Assembly (NCBI GenBank): GCA_017962825.1 | Contig: JAGCUO010000002.1 | Coordinates: forward strand, 1 to 64,000 | Reading direction: 5' to 3' | DNA length: 64,000 nucleotides | Origin: Lachnospiraceae bacterium | GTDB taxonomy: Bacteria; Bacillota; Clostridia; Lachnospirales; Lachnospiraceae | Made by a program: the position numbers and the translations under genes | The notes under the pieces: model-generated | Databases searched by the model: none | Told to the model about the DNA's origin: nothing | The model's input: only the letters and a program-made list of their open reading frames with translations | Shown here: positions 26,170 through 33,969 of the stretch, piece after piece | Numbering within the stretch: position 1 is the first letter of the stretch | How the letters are laid out: each line of letters begins with the position of its first letter

Positions 26170-26198
26170 TTGACGTCTTTTCAGTTCGGATATAGAAT
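26170..26198 (+). promoter_or_regulatory. Promoter of the kinase-GNAT leader
   Basis: TTGACG (26170-26175), a 17-base spacer and TAGAAT (26193-26198). It is the same -35 hexamer as the leader promoter at 10366. Confidence 0.75.
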
Positions 26199-26226
26199 CA
26201 ACATAATAATTTAAGGAGATAGACTC

Positions 26227-26325
26227 TTGAAAAATAACGCTATGAGATATTCATACATTTCTATTATTTCCATGTACGCTGTATATGGTCTTAATGGTGT
26301 ATGTAAATATCCGGGTAGCAGATAA
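26227..26325 (+). CDS. Putative regulatory leader peptide, 32 aa
   Basis: AAGGAG (26213-26218) stands 8 bases before TTG 26227, which opens a 32-codon frame (MKNNAMRYSYISIISMYAVY, then GLNGVCKYPGSR) ending TAA 26323-26325. An internal ATG at 26242 is an alternative start. It lies between a strong promoter and an intrinsic terminator, ahead of the kinase-GNAT fusion. The last codons overlap a segment that can open that terminator. Confidence 0.5.
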   Translation: MKNNAMRYSYISIISMYAVYGLNGVCKYPGSR

Positions 26326-26390
26326 GAGCAGTTTTCCAATATCAAAATGTAGATGATAACCGCTTATCCTGCAGGATGGGCGGTTATTTT
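26318..26390 (+). terminator. Attenuator: terminator with competing antiterminator
   Basis: Terminator: ATAACCGC (26356-26363) pairs with GCGGTTAT (26381-26388), with inner ATCC/GGAT and loop TGCA, then TTTT. Antiterminator: GCAGATAAG (26318-26326), spanning the leader stop codon, can pair with CTTATCCTGC (26363-26372) with one bulged base and would break the terminator stem. A ribosome at the leader stop would mask the first arm; one held upstream would leave it free. Confidence 0.6.
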
Positions 26391-26407
26391 ATTAAGGAGG
26401 TATGTAT

Positions 26408-27460
26408 ATGGATCTGATACTGATAATCGGAAGCGGTGCGGTTGGGAAGATGACGGTGGGGCAGGAACTCATGAAGATCACGGACTTCAGGCTCTTTCAC
26501 AATCATATGATGATCGAGCCTGTGCTTGAAATCTTCGGGAAATTTGACGGAGATGCAGTCAGCAGACTTCGTGATGTTGTCTTTGAAGAATTTATGAAGA
26601 CAAATTACCAAGGCATGATCTTTACCTATATGTGGGCTTTCGATATGAGGGAAGATTGGGATTACGTTAAATCCGTTGCGGAGAAATTCGAGAAGACCGG
26701 CGGGACTGTATATTATGTGGAACTTGTAGCGGACAGAGCTGTGAGACTTGAGCGTAACAGATCCGAGAACCGATTAAAGAATAAGGCTTCAAAGCGGGAT
26801 ATCGCTGCGTCTGAGGGAAGGATGCTCAGGGAGGAAACGAAATATCGTATCGTCTCTAATGAGGGAGAAATTCCTTTTGAGAATTATATCAAGATAGATA
26901 ATACAAATCTTGAACCTGATGTAGTTGCACGGATGATCAAGGAAAGATTTAATCTTCCGGATAAAGGTAATGCAGATCTGGTAAACAGGATAAAACTGGA
27001 TGAAGTAAAAGAGCACGAGATAGATATTCTTCATGAAATGCAGGTAAAGAGTTTTATGCCTCTTTATGAGAAATATCATGATGAAGGGTCTCCTGCGATT
27101 GAACCTATCGAGAGGATCAGAAGAAGATTTACCGTCGCAAACAGAAAGTACTATTTTATCCTGTTGGATGGAGCAAGAGTCGGAGTTATCAATATAGGTC
27201 ATAATGATCCCGATGAGCATGAGGTTTCTTTTATCAGTCCGCTCTTCGTTCTTCCGGAATATCAGAACCGCGGAATAGGGTATGTAGCAATCCAAAAAGT
27301 ATTTGAACTTTTACCGGATGTAAAAACTTGGAAGCTGGAAACTATCCTTCAGGAGCCTGCTAATTGTCATCTGTATGAGAAATGCGGATTTGTAAGAGTA
27401 GGTGAGGAAAAGCCGGTGAACGATAAAATGACACTTATAGACTATGTTTTGAATAAATGA
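26408..27460 (+). CDS. P-loop kinase-like domain fused to GNAT acetyltransferase
   Basis: A 350-residue fusion. Residues 1-185 are an AAA_18/shikimate-kinase-like P-loop domain: Walker A GSGAVGKMT (8-16), then HNHMMIEPVLEIF and a LID-like ERNRSENRLKNKASKRD. Residues about 200-348 are a GNAT domain with EVSFISPLFVLPEYQNRGIG as the acetyl-CoA loop and CHLYEKCGFVRVGEE. AAGGAGG is 7 bases before ATG 26408. The attenuated leader upstream suggests induction by translation stress, like the GNAT-RsgA gene. Substrate unknown; a drug-modifying role is inference. Confidence 0.82.
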   Translation: MDLILIIGSGAVGKMTVGQELMKITDFRLFHNHMMIEPVLEIFGKFDGDAVSRLRDVVFEEFMKTNYQGMIFTYMWAFDMREDWDYVKSVAEKFEKTGGTVYYVELVADRAVRLERNRSENRLKNKASKRDIAASEGRMLREETKYRIVSNEGEIPFENYIKIDNTNLEPDVVARMIKERFNLPDKGNADLVNRIKLDEVKEHEIDILHEMQVKSFMPLYEKYHDEGSPAIEPIERIRRRFTVANRKYYFILLDGARVGVINIGHNDPDEHEVSFISPLFVLPEYQNRGIGYVAIQKVFELLPDVKTWKLETILQEPANCHLYEKCGFVRVGEEKPVNDKMTLIDYVLNK

Positions 27461-27510
27461 GATAACCTCAATCTCAATAAAACCTTAAAGAAATATTTGT
27501 TGTATGTAAA

Positions 27511-27542
27511 TGTGCACCGGTGATATTATGCATCGGTGCACA
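27511..27542 (+). other. Stem-loop upstream of paralog 2
   Basis: TGTGCACCGGTG and CATCGGTGCACA form a 12-bp stem with one mismatch and an 8-base loop, without a T-run. It ends 35 bases before the next gene and may be a processing site or weak terminator. Confidence 0.5.
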
Positions 27543-27577
27543 GGGGTACATATTATGAAAAAAGGATGGTTTTATTG

Positions 27578-28699
27578 ATGAAGTTCTACAAGTCTTTAGC
27601 TGCTGTTCTGGCAGCGGCAATCATGGTTTCCGGTTGTGCGACAAAAGGAGGTACAGGATATCCCGAAGAAAGTACTGAAAATGATCGAATAGTTACTGAG
27701 GAAATTGAAGAGGACGAGGATGATAAAGGCGGTGACAATCCCAAGATTGATGAGTCCGATATCACAGAGACAGAAGAAGAAACAGACGCTGTATCCGAGT
27801 ACTATTCTTTTACCCCTTATGTATATTCCGAAAAACTTTCGGAGATCCGTGATGAGAAATTCTGGCAGGCTTTCTATAATATGCTAGATGCGATTCGCGC
27901 CGGGGAAGATTCTTTTGAGTGTCCCGATGAGGAGACATATTGGCAGGTTATTGATCCTTATACATTAAATAATCTATATCCTGTTGCCTGTGTGAACATC
28001 AGTCCCTACTATGGAGATGGACTGTTCTATGAAAATGGCAGGGGTTATATATATTATGCCATACCCAAAGAAGAGTTTGATAAAAAGCGTTTAAAATTTG
28101 AGGAGGAGATAACGGCTATTCTTCATGAATGTGTCAGAACCGATTATTCCGATTTTGAGAAGTGTCTCTCTCTGTATACTTACATCGCAGATAATTTTAC
28201 GTACGATTATGAAAAATATGAAACAGGCAGAATTGATCTTGATGAGGGAGGAGTCTACAGCGCATTTTCCAAAAGGTGTGGAATATGCAATGAAATCGCT
28301 TCAATATACGCATATCTTCTTCTTCAGTGCGGAGTGGATGCATTAACGACTGACTCATCGGAGGATGGTCATTCCTGGACATACGTCATTTTAGACGGAC
28401 AGGGATATCACTGCGATCCTACATGGGCATTGAGAGATGAGGGTGAAGATCTGTTTCTTTGGGATTTTATGACGACGTCGGAATACAGGGCTGAGGAGGG
28501 GATTCATCCCTATCAGATAGGTGCATTCCTGTTTTATGATTATGACTACAGTTATAATGAGACGGATTTTCCCGCTGATGATGAGAAATACTCTGAACTG
28601 TGGCCGTGTGCCTTTGACAGTCTTGATACCGAGAATAATATTGTCTATTGTCATGAATTCCCGGATGGAACGCCATTTGAATACAGATACGAAGACTAA
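27578..28699 (+). CDS. Transglutaminase-like lipoprotein (paralog 2)
   Basis: A 373-residue lipoprotein. Signal peptide LAAVLAAAIMVSGCATK has a standard lipobox (VSGC), so the protein is probably anchored outside the membrane. An acidic linker (EEIEEDEDDKGGDNPKIDES) leads to the same transglutaminase-like domain as the gene at 25028: Cys in RCGICNEIASIYAYLLLQCG, His in EDGHSWTYV and Asp in YHCDPTW. The C-terminal part (FPADDEKYSELW..DSLDTENNI) is also shared. The ATG at 27578 is used because the signal peptide starts there. Confidence 0.85.
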   Translation: MKFYKSLAAVLAAAIMVSGCATKGGTGYPEESTENDRIVTEEIEEDEDDKGGDNPKIDESDITETEEETDAVSEYYSFTPYVYSEKLSEIRDEKFWQAFYNMLDAIRAGEDSFECPDEETYWQVIDPYTLNNLYPVACVNISPYYGDGLFYENGRGYIYYAIPKEEFDKKRLKFEEEITAILHECVRTDYSDFEKCLSLYTYIADNFTYDYEKYETGRIDLDEGGVYSAFSKRCGICNEIASIYAYLLLQCGVDALTTDSSEDGHSWTYVILDGQGYHCDPTWALRDEGEDLFLWDFMTTSEYRAEEGIHPYQIGAFLFYDYDYSYNETDFPADDEKYSELWPCAFDSLDTENNIVYCHEFPDGTPFEYRYED

Positions 28700-28739
28700 G
28701 GTCTTAACTATAAGAACTCTAATAGATTCTAACCTATTC

Positions 28740-28768
28740 TTGACAATATAATTTTTCCTATGATACAT
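28740..28768 (+). promoter_or_regulatory. Candidate promoter of the T-box transcript
   Basis: TTGACA at 28740-28745 is consensus; ATACAT at 28763-28768 is 17 bases downstream. The -10 is weak, with TATGAT overlapping it 4 bases upstream. Confidence 0.5.
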
Positions 28769-28799
28769 TCAGATAAACCGTTGAGGAAGAGTAAGTAAG

Positions 28800-29007
28800 T
28801 TAAGACCTCCTTTTAAGAGAGAGCTTCGGATGGTGTGATCGGAGCAAAAGTGTTTTAACCGAATGGACTTCTGAGGGCAATCAGAAACGCGTTGCGGAGT
28901 ATGAGAGACGGAGGTGAATCTCCGTTAACAAATTCGGCATATGGTCGTATGCGCTAAGTGGGTGTGAGTTCACACCAAGCCGGGTGGCACCGCAGGTAAA
29001 CTATTCT
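28800..29007 (+). ncRNA. T-box leader, tryptophan-specific
   Basis: Stem I begins AGAGAGCTTCGGATGGTGTG (28815 on); the specifier region GAATGGACTTCTGAGGGC places TGG (Trp) at 28864-28866. The T-box proper GCCGGGTGGCACCGC lies near 28978-28992 and is followed by a terminator. Uncharged tRNA-Trp binding would favour the antiterminator. It controls the trpB2 gene. Confidence 0.9.
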
Positions 29008-29051
29008 ACCTGTCCCAGCAGTAACTATTACTGTGGGACAGGTATTTTTTT
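29008..29051 (+). terminator. T-box terminator
   Basis: ACCTGTCCCAGCAGTAA pairs with TTACTGTGGGACAGGT around a CTA loop with one mispair, followed by ATTTTTTTA. It competes with the T-box antiterminator. Confidence 0.9.
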
Positions 29052-29104
29052 ATCCCTGTCCCGAAATGGAACCGACAGGTTCCAAGCCAGGAAAGGAGAA
29101 AAAT

Positions 29105-30481
29105 ATGGCTGACAAGACAATTCCCTACAAGATCTATCTGTCCGAAGAGGATATGCCCAAGGCATGGTATAACCTCAGAGCAGACATGAAAAACAAACCC
29201 GCTCCTCTTCTTAATCCCGGAACAGGAAAGCCTCTTACCGCAGAGGAACTTTCTCCCATATTCTGTGAGGAGCTTGTTGCACAGGAACTGGACGACACCA
29301 CTCCTTTTATCGAGATTCCCGAAGAAATCAGAAACTTTTATAAGATGTTCAGACCTTCACCTCTTGTCAGAGCATACTGCCTTGAGGAGAAGCTGGGAAC
29401 TCCTGCCAAGATCTATTATAAGTTCGAGGGAAACAACACCAGCGGAAGCCACAAGCTTAATTCCGCCATTGCTCAGGCATATTATGCAAAGAGGCAGGGG
29501 CTTAAGGGTGTAACCACGGAGACCGGTGCAGGTCAGTGGGGAACCGCTCTTTCCATGGCTTGTTCATATTTCGGACTTGATTGTAAGGTATACATGGTTA
29601 AGGTTTCTTATGAACAGAAGCCTTTCCGCCGCGAAGTAATGCGTACCTACGGAGCATCTGTGGTTCCTTCACCTTCAGAGACAACCGAGATCGGAAGAAA
29701 AATCCTTGCAGAGTTTCCCGGAACCACCGGAAGTCTCGGATGCGCTATTTCCGAAGCGGTTGAAGTGGCTACCAAGAATCCCGGATATCGCTACGTTCTC
29801 GGAAGCGTTCTCAATCAGGTTCTTCTTCATCAGTCAGTTATCGGACTTGAGACCAAGACCGCACTGGATAAATACGGAATAAAGCCCGACATCATCATCG
29901 GATGTGCAGGCGGCGGATCGAATCTGGGAGGACTTATTGCTCCTTTCATGGGCGAGAAGCTCCGCGGAGAAGCAGATTACCGTATTATTGCCGTAGAGCC
30001 CGCATCATGTCCCAGCTTTACAAGAGGAACTTTCGCATATGATTTCTGCGATACCGGAATGATATGTCCTCTTGCCAAGATGTACACACTCGGAAGCAGC
30101 TTCATTCCTTCCGCAAACCACGCCGGCGGACTTCGTTTCCACGGCATGAGCTCAACTCTCTCCCAGCTGTATCATGACGGATACATGGAAGCGACCAGCG
30201 TAGAGCAGACTTCCGTATTTGAAGCTGCTGAGATGTTCGCAAGAGTGGAGGGCATCCTTCCTGCGCCCGAAAGCTCACATGCGATCAGAGCTGCTATCGA
30301 TGAGGCTCTTAAGTGTAAAGAGACCGGCGAAGAGAAGACCATCGTATTTGGTCTTACCGGTACAGGATACTTTGATCTTGTTGCATATCAGAAGTTCAAC
30401 GACGGAGAGATGAGCGATTACATTCCTACCGATGAAGAGATTGCTGCATCTGTTGCCAAGCTTCCCAAAGTACCACAGTGA
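29105..30481 (+). CDS. trpB: TrpB2-type tryptophan synthase beta chain
   Basis: A 458-residue PLP enzyme joining serine and indole to give tryptophan. It is of the TrpB2 (TIGR01415) type: longer N-terminus (SEEDMPKAWYNLRADMK), PLP lysine Lys117 in NTSGSHKLNSA, phosphate-binding GCAGGGSNLGG and a C-terminal HAIRAAIDEALK. No trpA is adjacent; TrpB2 enzymes often use free indole. The tryptophan T-box upstream supports the assignment. AAAGGAG is 8 bases before ATG 29105. Confidence 0.93.
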   Translation: MADKTIPYKIYLSEEDMPKAWYNLRADMKNKPAPLLNPGTGKPLTAEELSPIFCEELVAQELDDTTPFIEIPEEIRNFYKMFRPSPLVRAYCLEEKLGTPAKIYYKFEGNNTSGSHKLNSAIAQAYYAKRQGLKGVTTETGAGQWGTALSMACSYFGLDCKVYMVKVSYEQKPFRREVMRTYGASVVPSPSETTEIGRKILAEFPGTTGSLGCAISEAVEVATKNPGYRYVLGSVLNQVLLHQSVIGLETKTALDKYGIKPDIIIGCAGGGSNLGGLIAPFMGEKLRGEADYRIIAVEPASCPSFTRGTFAYDFCDTGMICPLAKMYTLGSSFIPSANHAGGLRFHGMSSTLSQLYHDGYMEATSVEQTSVFEAAEMFARVEGILPAPESSHAIRAAIDEALKCKETGEEKTIVFGLTGTGYFDLVAYQKFNDGEMSDYIPTDEEIAASVAKLPKVPQ

Positions 30482-30502
30482 TATGAATAATTGATTACAG
30501 TC

Positions 30503-30553
30503 GGGGACGTTTCATTTTAGTCATATAAAAGGTGACAAAAATGAAGCGTCCCC
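30503..30553. repeat. REP-like palindrome, GGGGACG type
   Basis: GGGGACGTTTCATTTT (30503-30518) pairs with AAAATGAAGCGTCCCC (30538-30553) at 15 of 16 positions (the other is a G-T pair) around a 19-base loop with GGTGACA. TGACAAA/TTTGTCA (30533-30539 with 30554-30560) can pair instead. It shares GGGGACG ends with the palindrome at 24224. Confidence 0.75.
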
Positions 30554-30562
30554 TTTGTCATC

Positions 30563-30571
30563 TGGTATAAT
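30563..30571 (+). promoter_or_regulatory. Extended -10 promoter
   Basis: TGGTATAAT is an extended -10 element 51 bases before the editing-hydrolase start; no clear -35 is seen. Confidence 0.5.
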
Positions 30572-30621
30572 ATACGTTGCAGGTAAACCTGTAATATTTA
30601 TTAGGAAGAAAGTCAGAAGTA

Positions 30622-31110
30622 ATGAGAAACGAAAAAGTTGCCGAGTATCTTAAGAACAAAGGCTTTGAAGATCGTATAACGGATCATGATGAAACGATAG
30701 ATACGGTGGAGCACGCGGCACAGCAGATAGGTTGTACGGAAGCGGAAATTGCCAAAACTCTTTCTTTTATCGTAGATGAAAAGCCGGTGATCGTGGTGAT
30801 GGCCGGAGACGGAAGAGTAAACAGTTCCAAATTTAAAGCTAAATTTCATACCAAGCCGTCAATGGTACCAAGGGATCAAGTGGAAGAACTGATCGGATTT
30901 TTGCCGGGAGGAGTGTGTCCCTTCGGAGTCAATGAAGATATTCCTGTATGGCTCGATATATCGATGAAGCGATTTGAATATGTTCATCCTGCCGGAGGAA
31001 ATGAATTTACCTCCGTTAAACTGACTCCCGAGGAACTGGAAAAGGCTTCGGACGCACTCGGATGGTGCGATGTTTGCAAAGGCTGGGAAGAAACGGATGA
31101 GAATAGTTAA
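30622..31110 (+). CDS. YbaK/EbsC-family aminoacyl-tRNA editing hydrolase
   Basis: A 162-residue single-domain protein of the YbaK/ProX editing fold. Motifs: TVEHAAQQIGC, the conserved lysine in IAKTLSFIVDEKPVIVVMAGD, RVNSSKFKAKF, and GGVCPFGVNEDIPVWLD, the substrate pocket. These proteins deacylate mischarged tRNA (for example Cys- or Ala-tRNA-Pro) in trans. Length is typical. Its 3' end overlaps the next gene by 14 bases. Confidence 0.88.
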   Translation: MRNEKVAEYLKNKGFEDRITDHDETIDTVEHAAQQIGCTEAEIAKTLSFIVDEKPVIVVMAGDGRVNSSKFKAKFHTKPSMVPRDQVEELIGFLPGGVCPFGVNEDIPVWLDISMKRFEYVHPAGGNEFTSVKLTPEELEKASDALGWCDVCKGWEETDENS

Positions 31111-31933
31111 CTTGATCGAAAATACGGAAGGTAAGGCGGGTTGCATCTTTGCTCACGGATTATCTTTCTATATAGAAAAGGGTGACAGGAAGTTATTGAT
31201 GGATCTCGGTCCTTCCGATGACACCCTGAAAAATGCCGAAAGTCTGGGAATTGATCTGAAATCCGTAGATGCGGTCATTTTAAGTCATGGTCATTACGAT
31301 CATTCGGGAGGGATCCTTCCTTATATAGATGCGGGCTTTAATGCGGACATATATATGCAGCGCTTAGCAGGTGAGGACTACTATGCGGATGACGGAGCGG
31401 ATGCGGGCGAAGAAAGGTTCAGATATATCGGTATAGATAAAAGGATCTGCGATCTGCCTCAAGTAAGGAAACTGGACGGGGATTTTGCTATCGAAGACGG
31501 AATTGAGCTGTTTACGGTTAAGAATCGAACACATTCGCTTCCCTTTACCAACAAAAGACTCCTGATGAAGGCAGAGGGGGAGCTTGTAAGAGATGACTTT
31601 AAGCACGAGCATTTCCTTGTTTTGACAGAAGGAGAAAAAAGAGTGCTTATGGGCGGATGTGCCCATAACGGTATCTTAAGTATCATGGATGCTTATAGGG
31701 AAAAATACGGGAAAGCCCCGGATGTCGTAATAAGCGGTTTCCACCTGATGAAGAAAACGCCCTACCGGGAAGACCAGATAAAAGAGATCGAGGATATCGC
31801 CCGTGAGCTTAATGAATATCCCACTGTTTTCTACACTTGTCATTGTACCGGCCTTGAAGCATTTGATATTATGAAGGCAGTGATGGGAGACAAACTCATC
31901 TACGTTCATTCGGGCGATGAGATCATACTATAA
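31097..31933 (+). CDS. MBL-fold metallohydrolase (COG1237-like)
   Basis: A 278-residue metallo-beta-lactamase-fold hydrolase. The metal motif is LSHGHYDHSGG (HxHxDH) at about 66-76; further ligands are in MGGCAHNG and in YTCHCTGLEAF near the C-terminus. This layout matches the COG1237 subfamily related to beta-ribofuranosylaminobenzene phosphate synthases. The start at 31097 (MRIVNLIENTEG) is preferred over 31070 because homology begins there. Substrate unknown. It overlaps the preceding editing-hydrolase gene. Confidence 0.85.
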   Translation: MRIVNLIENTEGKAGCIFAHGLSFYIEKGDRKLLMDLGPSDDTLKNAESLGIDLKSVDAVILSHGHYDHSGGILPYIDAGFNADIYMQRLAGEDYYADDGADAGEERFRYIGIDKRICDLPQVRKLDGDFAIEDGIELFTVKNRTHSLPFTNKRLLMKAEGELVRDDFKHEHFLVLTEGEKRVLMGGCAHNGILSIMDAYREKYGKAPDVVISGFHLMKKTPYREDQIKEIEDIARELNEYPTVFYTCHCTGLEAFDIMKAVMGDKLIYVHSGDEIIL

Positions 31934-31945
31934 ATTACTGATATT

Positions 31946-32638
31946 ATGAGCAGAACTTACAGCGACAATTTTGAGATAGGTTCCATGGAAGAGCTGGCAT
32001 CCGCCGTAAAAGAGTTCGGATTTGTTCCCTTTTTTGCGGGAGATATAGAGGGCTTTTCTCTGGAGGAGCACATAGCGGACGGATGCTGGTATATGGACTC
32101 CGATCCATGGGAAGCCTGGGAATGGAAGGGGCCGGTTATCAGGAAAACCGGGTGCGCATACGGAAAATTTCTGGCAAACAAGGCTGTATATATCAGCAAA
32201 GAGTGGTTTCCGGATTTTGCCAACTACAGGCGCGACGGATATGACTTTGACGCAAGGTATGATGACGGACTTGCTTCCTATAATGATAAGATTCTTTACG
32301 AACTTCTGGATGAAAATGCTCCGATCCTCTCCAAGAAGCTTAAGGAGATAGGCAATTATAAAAAAGGCGGAAAAAAGGGATTTGATTCATCCATAACCCG
32401 TCTCCAGAAGCAATGTTATGTGATCACAAGTGATTTTACCCATTCCAAGGACAGGTTCGGCAATGAATACGGTTGGGGAATAGCGGAATATACCACTCCC
32501 GAAAAGTTCATGGGCAAGAAATTTACCGATAAGGTATACAAAAGAAGCCCCGAGGAATCGCTGGAAAGGATCGTCACTCATTTTAAGAAGATCCTGCCGG
32601 ATGCTGATGAGGGTCAGATCAGAAAAGTACTTAAATAG
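31946..32638 (+). CDS. AlkZ-related/hypothetical protein
   Basis: A 230-residue soluble protein, rich in Trp and aromatic residues (DGCWYMDSDPWEAWEWKGP). Segments VIRKTGCAYGKFLANKAVYIS, LQKQCYVITSDF and KFTDKVYKRSPEESLERI recall the winged-helix proteins sometimes called AlkZ-related in Lachnospiraceae; the catalytic motif of AlkZ glycosylases is not visible to me. Starts 12 bases after the MBL gene and probably shares its transcript. Ends in TAG, then a terminator. Confidence 0.55.
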   Translation: MSRTYSDNFEIGSMEELASAVKEFGFVPFFAGDIEGFSLEEHIADGCWYMDSDPWEAWEWKGPVIRKTGCAYGKFLANKAVYISKEWFPDFANYRRDGYDFDARYDDGLASYNDKILYELLDENAPILSKKLKEIGNYKKGGKKGFDSSITRLQKQCYVITSDFTHSKDRFGNEYGWGIAEYTTPEKFMGKKFTDKVYKRSPEESLERIVTHFKKILPDADEGQIRKVLK

Positions 32639-32653
32639 AAGATATTAACCTAA

Positions 32654-32694
32654 AAAAAGGGCCGACTTAAGAACAAAAAGCGGTCCTTTTTATA
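32654..32694 (+). terminator. Intrinsic terminator
   Basis: AAAAAGGGCCG and CGGTCCTTTTT pair with one G-T pair around a 17-base loop; it ends the operon 30622-32638. Confidence 0.7.
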
Positions 32695-32780
32695 CAAAAT
32701 CCCGTTAGAGAATGGTCGGAGGCAATGTTATCCTTAATATATACTATTGAATGGCCATAGTCGGCAGAAAGGAAAGATTA

Positions 32781-33839
32781 ATGGAAAATTTTTCATTCTA
32801 TTCACCCACTTGTTTTATATTCGGAAAAGATTCTGAGGAAAAGGCCGGAGCGTGCGTTAAAAGATTCGGCGGAAGTAAGGTTCTCATTCATTACGGCGGC
32901 GGAAGCGTAGTCCGCTCGGGACTTCTGGACAGAGTAAAGCAGTCTCTTGAGAAAGCAGGCGTTGAATATGTAGAGCTCGGAGGGGTTAAGCCCAATCCCA
33001 GAAGCGGACTTGTATATGAAGGAATCGACCTTTGCAGAAAAGAAAAAGTTGATTTCATCCTCGCTGTAGGCGGCGGAAGTGCAATTGACTCTTCCAAGGC
33101 AATAGCAGCAGGCGTACCTTATGACGGGGATTTCTGGGATTTCTATCAGGGAAAGAGGATTGAAACCGCTCTTCCCGTAGGAACCGTTCTCACCATTGCT
33201 GCTGCAGGAAGTGAAGGAAGCGGTGATTCCGTTATTACCAAGGAGGAGGGAATGTTCAAGCGCGGAGCAGGATCCGATGCCATCAGACCCAAGTTCAGTA
33301 TCCTCAATCCCGCCCTTACCCAGACTCTTCCCGCATATCAGACTGCAGCGGGAATCACCGATATCATGGCTCATCTCTATGAGAGATATCTTACAAATTC
33401 AGAGGAGGTTGAGGTTACCGACAGACTTATCGAAGCTCTTCTCCTTACCATGGTTCATGAAGGACCCAGAGTCATCGCCGATCCCAATAATTATGAAGCA
33501 AGAGCTAATATCATGTGGGCAGGAACAATGGCTCACACCAATGCAGTCGGTGTAGGAAGAAGTCAGGATTGGCTCAGCCACACTATTGAGCATGAGCTTT
33601 CCGCTCTTTATGATTGCGCACACGGTGCGGGACTTGCGGTTACCATGCCTGCGGTATTTACTTACGAAATGAGCCACAATGTAATGAGATTTGCTCAGGT
33701 TGCCGTAAGGGTATGGGGATGTCAGATGGATTTTGCTCATCCCGAGGTTACTGCAAAGGCAGGTATTGAGGCTTTCAGAAACTTCCTCATCTCTATCGGA
33801 ATGCCTAAGAATTTCGAAGAACTCGGTGCAAAGGAATAG
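32781..33839 (+). CDS. Iron-containing alcohol dehydrogenase, cut near the 3' end by TAG
   Basis: 352 residues up to TAG at 33837-33839; a BDH-type (NADPH butanol dehydrogenase-like) enzyme. Motifs: YGGGSVVRSGLLD, LAVGGGSAIDSSKAIAAGV (NAD(P) loop), and metal ligands Asp in AAGITDIMAHLYERY and His in SHTIEHELSALYDCAHGAGLAVTMP. The N-terminal and metal domains are complete but family proteins run to about 385-390 residues. The missing tail is encoded directly after the TAG in the same frame. ATG 32781 follows AAAGGAAAG; ATG 32751 has no ribosome site. Confidence 0.88.
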   Translation: MENFSFYSPTCFIFGKDSEEKAGACVKRFGGSKVLIHYGGGSVVRSGLLDRVKQSLEKAGVEYVELGGVKPNPRSGLVYEGIDLCRKEKVDFILAVGGGSAIDSSKAIAAGVPYDGDFWDFYQGKRIETALPVGTVLTIAAAGSEGSGDSVITKEEGMFKRGAGSDAIRPKFSILNPALTQTLPAYQTAAGITDIMAHLYERYLTNSEEVEVTDRLIEALLLTMVHEGPRVIADPNNYEARANIMWAGTMAHTNAVGVGRSQDWLSHTIEHELSALYDCAHGAGLAVTMPAVFTYEMSHNVMRFAQVAVRVWGCQMDFAHPEVTAKAGIEAFRNFLISIGMPKNFEELGAKE

Positions 33840-33956
33840 GATATCCCCAAGCTGGTTGATGTTCTTTGCAACGGCGACGGAAGAAAGGGAACCATCTCAG
33901 GATTTATCACACTGAATGAAGAAGAGTGCGCAAAGATCTATAAGATGATGGTTTAA
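33840..33956 (+). pseudogene. In-frame C-terminal remainder of the alcohol dehydrogenase
   Basis: Directly after the TAG the same frame runs 38 more codons (DIPKLVDVLCNGDG, then GTISGFITLNEEECAKIYKM) to TAA 33954-33956. This is the standard C-terminus of BDH-type alcohol dehydrogenases. No ribosome site or start codon precedes it. It is the 3' end of the same gene, separated by one stop codon. Confidence 0.85.
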
Positions 33957-33969
33957 TCAGAGGAAAAAA

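Noticed and set aside
18670..33956. Genome-wide recoding of TAG as sense
   Set aside because: At least eight well-placed genes (for example DUF1848, AraC regulator, UbiA, LytTR, NUDIX) end at TAG where the family length ends.
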